From Leptasterias polaris (lineage: Eukaryota > Echinodermata > Asteroidea > Forcipulatida > Asteriidae): a stretch of 64,000 bases of DNA. Position numbers and translations under genes: made by a program. Below are positions 58,173 to 64,000 of this stretch, piece after piece; the first letter of the stretch is position 1, and every line of letters starts with the position of its first letter. A model generated the notes under the pieces. That model saw only the letters and a list, made by a program, of their open reading frames with translations. It had not been told where the DNA came from and did no database searches. The DNA lies in contig JAZGTN010000052.1 in NCBI GenBank assembly GCA_037783415.1, positions 2,232,001 through 2,296,000 on the forward strand, read 5' to 3'.

Positions 58173-61100
58173 ATGAGTACAACAAAGTTCTTCACATCTG
58201 GCAGTCCGTCAGCCTGGGAGAAGGCTCTTGGTCTCTATGGTGACATTATCAAGCTCAAAGCTTCCAACATTAAGAAGCCGGGTGGAAAGAAAGAACTTCT
58301 GGACTTGGACAAATGGTTTGTTGAGCTGCTACAGATTGACTCTTTGAGCGCAGAAATTTCTGTTTTTTATTTCAATAGACTCAACCGGCGACCGGAGTTA
58401 CATGACTCATAGTGGGTATACATTTGTAAACAAAAAAGTAAGCGACGTGCAGTGTGAGTGGAAAAGAATGGCTGCTTCCGAAAGATTCCACGGTAGGTGC
58501 GGAACAAGCCCCGCTAGACCACACACACTGGGCGTGGCTGCTTGGTTTGTTTACATTGTATTCTCACTGTGAGTCACGTGACTCTGGCCTTCGATTGTGT
58601 CTATTGGTCGTCTTAAAGGGGCTGTGTTGTCATGATCAAAGCTGGCCTGTGGCTGTACACAGAATTATGAACTCTCAACAAGTTACAGCTTGGATGCGTG
58701 CTCTCCATAGTGATACAGTGGGGGCACGTACAGTAACTGTGCGAGAGTTCATAATTCCATGCAAAGCCACAAGCGTGCTTTGATAAAGACGACACAGCCC
58801 CTTTAATTACAGTCACATTGCTAGCTGGAGGTCGGAGGAGTAATAAGGATATTTAGCTTTTTAAGTTATTAGCACATATGGAAAAGTTCGTTTGATGAGT
58901 CCTTTGGTGGAAGACCTGCCCAAAAGTGAACAATTTGTTAAATTGTTTAATATATTTATGTATGTATTTATTTAATGTTAGTTTTATGTATTGATTTATT
59001 TTTAATGCAAATGTATAATCACCCCTGACAAGGCTAACAACAAATCTAGGCTGAGAGGTGATACAGAAGAAAAATAGCAAAAGACGGGGAAGCTGACGCT
59101 AGACATTTTTCTCTTGAAACCGACCAGGAAGGAGACTTTGTTTTTTGTTTAAAGAATGGGCTTGTTCATCACCCCTCCTCCCACCTTCTCTCTCTCTCTC
59201 TGTAGGTACCAGGAGGACCTACCTGGGCTTATTCAGGGACGAAAGCCCAAATACATCACTCATGAAGAAATCACTAAGCTCATGAAGTGGAAATTAACCG
59301 TAAGTAATTAATGATAGAATTAATGAACAAATCGTCACCAAGAAAGAACACAAAATTGGTATGTGTTTTGAAGAGGAGTCTCAAGAAAAATAGAAACAAA
59401 TTCTTGTTTGCAGGGTCTGGGTCAAATTTGTGGCACTGCATACCACAGAATTCTGTTCTTACGGCGCCTTGTAAAGCACATGATTCAATGGGCCATTGCC
59501 ATTAGCGCAGAATTCTATAGTAAGCAGCACCAAGCAATTATGGGCCCTGGGCTCTTGAAAATCCAAATGTAATTAGTTATGTTAATCTGCTTGAAATTTT
59601 TCATTGGAACAAATGCATATTCATTACTAATAACTATTGAATGAACCAATTCCAGAGGGGAAAATTAAGTTCTTAATATGAATCTTGCATTCCAACAATA
59701 GTTCATTTTGTTTGTTTGTAAATTATCAATTTCAATTTGACAAACAGTGTGTATGTAGTCTGCCAGTCACTCGGATAATAGACCCCTTACATAAGCCACC
59801 CTCTCTGAGGTCAAATTTTTGACTCCACAAAATGGCGGACTGTGTTAGTTCGCAAAGCAAAAGGAAAACCACGCAATTTCGAGGTGACTTTGTGTGGATC
59901 ATTGTATTCTACTTTTAAAACATCATTCTAACCATATGCATTTTATAACAAACGGTTACAAATGCTTTTCATAGACCAACTTGCCCGATCCAAGGCAACG
60001 TGTCCCTTTAAGTGCCACGCACATCTCTCAGCCAATGAAAGGTCTGTCTTTGACCTCAGTGAGGGCGCTGTTTGCGCTTGTGCTGTCATTTGCAAGGGGT
60101 CAGTATGTTTTAAAGTACACCATCAAATTAGACTTTGCTGTTGATTTGGCTACCCATAATCTCCCTTTCCCTCAGAGGGGAAAATTCCGACCAAGACTGT
60201 ATGACATGGTGCAGGAGAACGAACCAGAGTTGGTTGAATCTGCCAGCAAGAAGTCCTTCAAGAGCTTACCCAACCTTGAGAAAGCAATCAAGGAAATGAC
60301 TGTTCTGAGAGCAGTGGGGCCAGCCACAGCCTCAGGTAAAGTAAGGTTGCACGAATCCGAGGCCAAATTTCATGGCTCTTCTTTACCGGAAGCAAAAAAA
60401 ATCTGCACTTACGGTTGCAGAAAATTCCATTCTTAACGTTAGTGTATTTCACAGATAACTGAGGAGCTTTTGCTTATGGGCGTATTGGGGACTCTATGGT
60501 TGGAGGGGGGGGGGGGGGGGCAGAGGGGTTGATTTGCCCAAAATGTTACTCAGATAAAAACACAAGTACCAATTTCTAATACCAGGAAAAAAGTATTGTT
60601 TTGCTTTCTCTGGCCATTTTCTTTTCTTCTTGCTGTGCCCGAATTGTCACCACTGCCAGAATTTGGGAGAGCAGTTATTTTTTTATTGAGAAAACCAAAT
60701 ATTTTTGCCTCATGGTCTAAAATAACATTTATATCCAGTGTCTCTTTGATCAACCCTTAATTTTGTTCCAAAAAGATGAAGAAAACTCGCTAGTACAAAA
60801 TAAGTGAATCAAGATTTTACTCTCAATCCAAAAGAAGGAACAAAAATGGCTTCTCCCCTTTCCCAATTTTAATCAGAAAAGAATTAACACCCAAGATTCT
60901 ATGGACCGGTCTATATTGGAACCACTATTTTTGTGTCACACGTAGATGTCAAGGAAACATGTTCCCAATTTGACTCAAGTCTTGGCTAAAAACTAACAAA
61001 TACTCATAAGCATTTTTTTATTAGAATATTATCCTTTCTTTTGACAGCTATCTTAGCAGCCGGTGCTCCTGAGCATGCCCCCTTCATGGCAGACGAGAGT

Positions 61101-61858
61101 ATGCTACCCATACCAGGCCTGGCACCACTCAAGTACACTCCGGTTCAATATGCACAGTATTCTGCAGAGGTGAAAGCATGCATTAAGAGACTCCAGAAAG
61201 AAGGTAAAGTTCTGGTGTTGTCAGCAGCAGAGTGTGGGTGTGATACCTGGTCATGACACAATTGTGCCCTTAAGCAAGGCACTTAACCATAATTGCTTCT
61301 TAAACAATTGGGAAGGTAGTGCATTCTGCTCAACCAGCCAGGCTCCTATAGTGGATGATACCCATGCCTACATCCTCACGGACTGTGAAGGGGGTGACCC
61401 TGTTTCAGGCCTAGGAGTAGGTGGCAACATGCCCCTGGTGGCAGTTGATTTGGGGCGATAGCCCAAATCAGTTTGAATCACCTTGAAGTGGCTGTCCGTG
61501 GCCTTGTGATGTTAGGCGATCGCTCATAAAAAAATTAATAAAACAAAAATTACTTTGTAAAGTATGCATTTTAAAATACCCAGGATAAACAGGGGTGTTG
61601 TGCAGAAATTTTAGGCTTGAACCGAGCTGCCCAAAAAGCTCTCCATTGACTTTTTTGTCTGTGTTTATTTTGGTTTTCTCAGATTCATCAGCAGAGTGGA
61701 CGCCACACAAGGTGGACATTGCTCTGTGGACTCACTACATGGCTTCAAAGCTACAACCAAGCCTCTTGGCTCAGCTTGATGACGGGGAGAAGAGGAAGGC
61801 ATCCGACGATGGGGACCAGAAGGGTGCGAAGAGATCAAAGAGGGGTGACGCTAAGTAG
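58173..61858 (+). CDS. Conserved protein with helix-hairpin-helix-like motif, complete
   Basis: The family is conserved in outline but I know no assigned name or function. Five exons (58173-58315, 59206-59299, 60176-60335, 61048-61203, 61683-61858) join in phase to 729 bp, or 242 residues. The N-terminal half has WEKALGLYGDIIKLKA, then YQEDLPGLI and GRKPKYITHEEITKLMKWK at about residues 61-78, then RGKFRPRL. At residues 123-140 lies LRAVGPATASAILAAGAP, which resembles the hairpin of HhH DNA-repair glycosylases (V/IGP.TA). The next blocks are PFMADESM and LKYTPVQYA. I see no HhH-GPD catalytic Lys/Asp pair, so enzyme activity is not implied. The C-terminus is Lys/Arg-rich (KRSKRGDAK), like a nuclear signal. 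The exon 2 acceptor follows a strong CT tract. A poly(A) signal AATAAA lies at 62750-62755. Confidence 0.85.
58613..58806. mobile_element. Foldback MITE, TTAAAGGGGCTGTG ends
   Basis: Left TTAAAGGGGCTGTGTTGTCA and right GACGACACAGCCCCTTTAA are inverted copies; TTAA lies at both ends; 194 bp. Related to 19995-20159. It lies in intron 1 of the HhH-like gene. Confidence 0.85.
59807..60011 (+). mobile_element. Right half of the TTAAAGGGACA foldback MITE
   Basis: Matches 925-1120, from AAATTTTTGACTCCACAAAA through TTTGTGTGGATCATT to GATCCAAGGCAACGTGTCCC and TTTAA. The left arm is missing. It is followed directly (60012-60100) by a segment found again at about 40670-40793 and 38311-38390 (TGAGGGCGCTGTTTG). 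Confidence 0.75.
61223..61300 (+). mobile_element. SINE fragment
   Basis: CAGAGTGTGGGTGTGATACC and TGGTCATGACACAATTGTGC, then AAGCAAGGCACTTAACCATA: the B-box and post-head part of the tRNA-derived SINE family, 20 bases after the donor of exon 4 of the HhH-like gene. Confidence 0.65.
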
Positions 61859-64000
61859 CATTTGGCACCCATGGTGTGTTCGCTATGGATTAATATTTAA
61901 CATTCCAATGGGTAAATTCTTAAGGTGTCTGCACTTGGATTGTTTGACAAAGGTGAAACAAACTGTTCAAAAAAATAACAACACGCCAGTGACCTTTAAC
62001 CGGATGTGAAAAGAAACAAGACCTAACTTGTAATTAATAGCTACATGGTAAAGAAGTACGACAAAAAACGCAAGCAAATGGACGCAATTTCTGAGTTCTG
62101 TATACCACCTTCACAACACGAGTGTGAACATCACTGTTACATGCATGTCTTGTGATCATGGCTGTGCCACAAACCAGACGATGCCCCCCACACTTGACTT
62201 TGGACTCTGTTCAGTTAAATGAGTGAAATTTTCCGGGGCTGTTCGCTCTGGACTAAGTATAGTCAAGTGACCCATTTGCCCGGTTAGTTTACCCCCAAAA
62301 AGGGTATAAAAAAATATAAGGTAATGCATTATCAAAGACAGTGAATGTGAACCGCTTTGAAAAAGTGATTCTTTTATTTGAAAACATAGAGGGACACTTA
62401 AACCTGAACACTCAAAAATTCTCTTTTAGAAAGTTGTCTGGTTATGGAGGATTGAAAACCATAGGCCTCCCACCGGGGCCAAGCATACCAATCTTTCCAA
62501 GTCTAAACATGCAAGTTGCGGAGGTTGCGGTTAACGATACAGATGAAAAAATTGGAAACCAAGATTTCCTACGCCATCTCTACCATTTTTAAGAAAGTTT
62601 GGACACGTTTCTGGTTTACACTTGATTTGAAGAAAGATTAAAAATATATGCATTAAAATTTATTGAAGGACTATTTTTTTATAAACCAATGACAGATTTT
62701 TAGAGAGAAATCTCTTAAGGATTTTGTATTAACTGGTGGAAACAGAGACAATAAAGCTATCAGTTCATATATTTTATTGGTCTTTTGTTATTTATTTCTG
62801 CTTTCAAAGAAAAAATGTGCGACTTATTTCAAGATTTCCAGATTCTTAGGGCACAAAACACCACTTGTATTTAGCCCTAAAAGAACCGCCTATATATCAT
62901 AATTATAAGAAAACTCCATCGGGGAAGCATTTAGTCTTATTTCAAGATGTTTTGAGCCATACTACCAAGCTTTGGTAGATGTCATGAGTTCTCTTATATT
63001 TACAGAAGCCTTTATACAATACTTGTGTGTGCTTGTAAGAGCATCTAATTTGTCAAACAGTGTGATAAGTAGTTTGGCATAATGCCAATACAACTGGGCC
63101 AAATTTCATGGCTCCGCATTCTACTGTAAGCCAAAACTCTTTGCTTTCATATGTGTGTTCACCATCACTCTCCAGATGGTTTGATGTTGATTAAAAAAAA
63201 CAATTATCGAGGTGGGTGAACAAAGTTTAGCATTGTTTATTATCGGGAGACTGAAAAAAATGAGTAAGGTTGAAAAGATGTATACACACTACACTAAACC
63301 CTGAATAGTTCAATGGATTGTAAGACCAGATAGTTGATTGTACCCGATTATAAATAAAAATTTCACCAATCTACAACTTCCTAGATTTACTCGAGACACA
63401 AAGTTAACCCAGAAGTCAATCGTTTACGACTTTGCTTTAAAAAAAAAAGAGGCCAAAAGAGAGTTTTAGTTCAGAAACCAAAATGTTACAGGAGTAATTC
63501 GCCCTTTGCACTGTCAGCCATTTGCAAGCAGAGCCTCGATTTGGGGACAGCAGTGAACAGAAGCATTATATAACTCTGTATTGTCACAGTAATGTAATGA
63601 CACTTTCATCCAAACAGATGCATAAATACAATACAAATGAAGTCGAGGCTCTACATGCACATGGTGGATCCATTCAAGTAGCCAATAGACCCCTGTACTT
63701 TACTATAGCAAATATTACCAGAGAACCGGTGTTCATTACACGGTACCCAATTTCAGCTAAAGCAGTACACTACTTTGCTTAGCAAATGTGTGTGCTCGAC
63801 AGCTTTGTGATATTGGGCCCGGATATTGCCTTTAATCGTCCTGTTTTTTTCTCTCTGATGGAATATAACATCAGTGTTTACTGGCGACAAGATTGAGGTT
63901 GTTCCATTATGACTGGCTCTTTAGGCATCTTCGTCTGCAAAAACAATTGGAAAAAACAGTGCGTTTTAAAAACAAACAAAAAACAAAAATTGTGCAAAAC
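61859..64000. other. 3' UTR of the HhH-like gene and gene-free end
   Basis: The UTR probably runs to just after AATAAA at 62750-62755. A frame at 62341-62592 lies inside it and shows no domain. Beyond it I see only a piece of the GGCCCAATTTCAT family near 63098-63130 and AT-rich DNA. Confidence 0.5.

Noticed and set aside
62341..62592. 83-codon plus-strand frame
   Set aside because: It lies in the probable 3' UTR of the HhH-like gene, with no domain or splice support.
1..64000. CRISPR arrays, operons or bacterial regulatory elements
   Set aside because: This is intron-bearing animal DNA; the tandem arrays have no spacer structure.

Overview
The window is nuclear DNA from an animal. Genes are broken by GT-AG introns, protein-coding exons are small islands in AT-rich DNA, and the rest is packed with foldback MITEs, tRNA-derived SINEs, a non-LTR retrotransposon and microsatellites. 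The recognisable proteins (WBP11, a CEP95-like centrosomal protein) are animal-like. The MITE and SINE families look like those of marine invertebrate deuterostomes, and an echinoderm is my best guess, but that is inference from general familiarity rather than from a diagnostic gene.

Layout. Positions 1-11852 hold no convincing intact gene, only mobile-element debris and one short bacterial Ddl-like fragment near 9.6 kb. A complete WBP11 gene (10 coding exons, minus strand) spans 11853-26294. Its first intron carries a 5'-truncated, frameshifted LINE (22.7-25.2 kb, plus strand) and a nested foldback element. A small four-exon minus-strand gene (28486-34338) encodes a 77-residue acyl carrier protein of bacterial AcpP type with no visible mitochondrial presequence; this is the most surprising gene here. 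A 21-exon minus-strand gene for a CEP95/CCDC45-like centrosomal coiled-coil protein (about 1007 residues) spans 37196-57156. Divergently from it, a five-exon plus-strand gene (58173-61858) encodes a 242-residue protein of a conserved unnamed family with a helix-hairpin-helix-like motif.

I joined exons by hand using GT-AG sites and codon phase. For all four genes the summed exon lengths are multiples of three and every junction keeps frame, which supports the models strongly. First coding exons of the ACP gene and the CEP95-like gene are the least certain parts.

The genes do not form one pathway. WBP11 acts in pre-mRNA splicing, CEP95 at centrosomes and basal bodies, and ACP carries acyl chains. 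CEP95 and the HhH-like gene start about 1 kb apart head to head and may share a promoter region. The repeat fraction is informative in itself: several short non-autonomous families end in TTAA, one element has a 9-bp target duplication, and one MITE family appears to supply the stop codon of the ACP gene.
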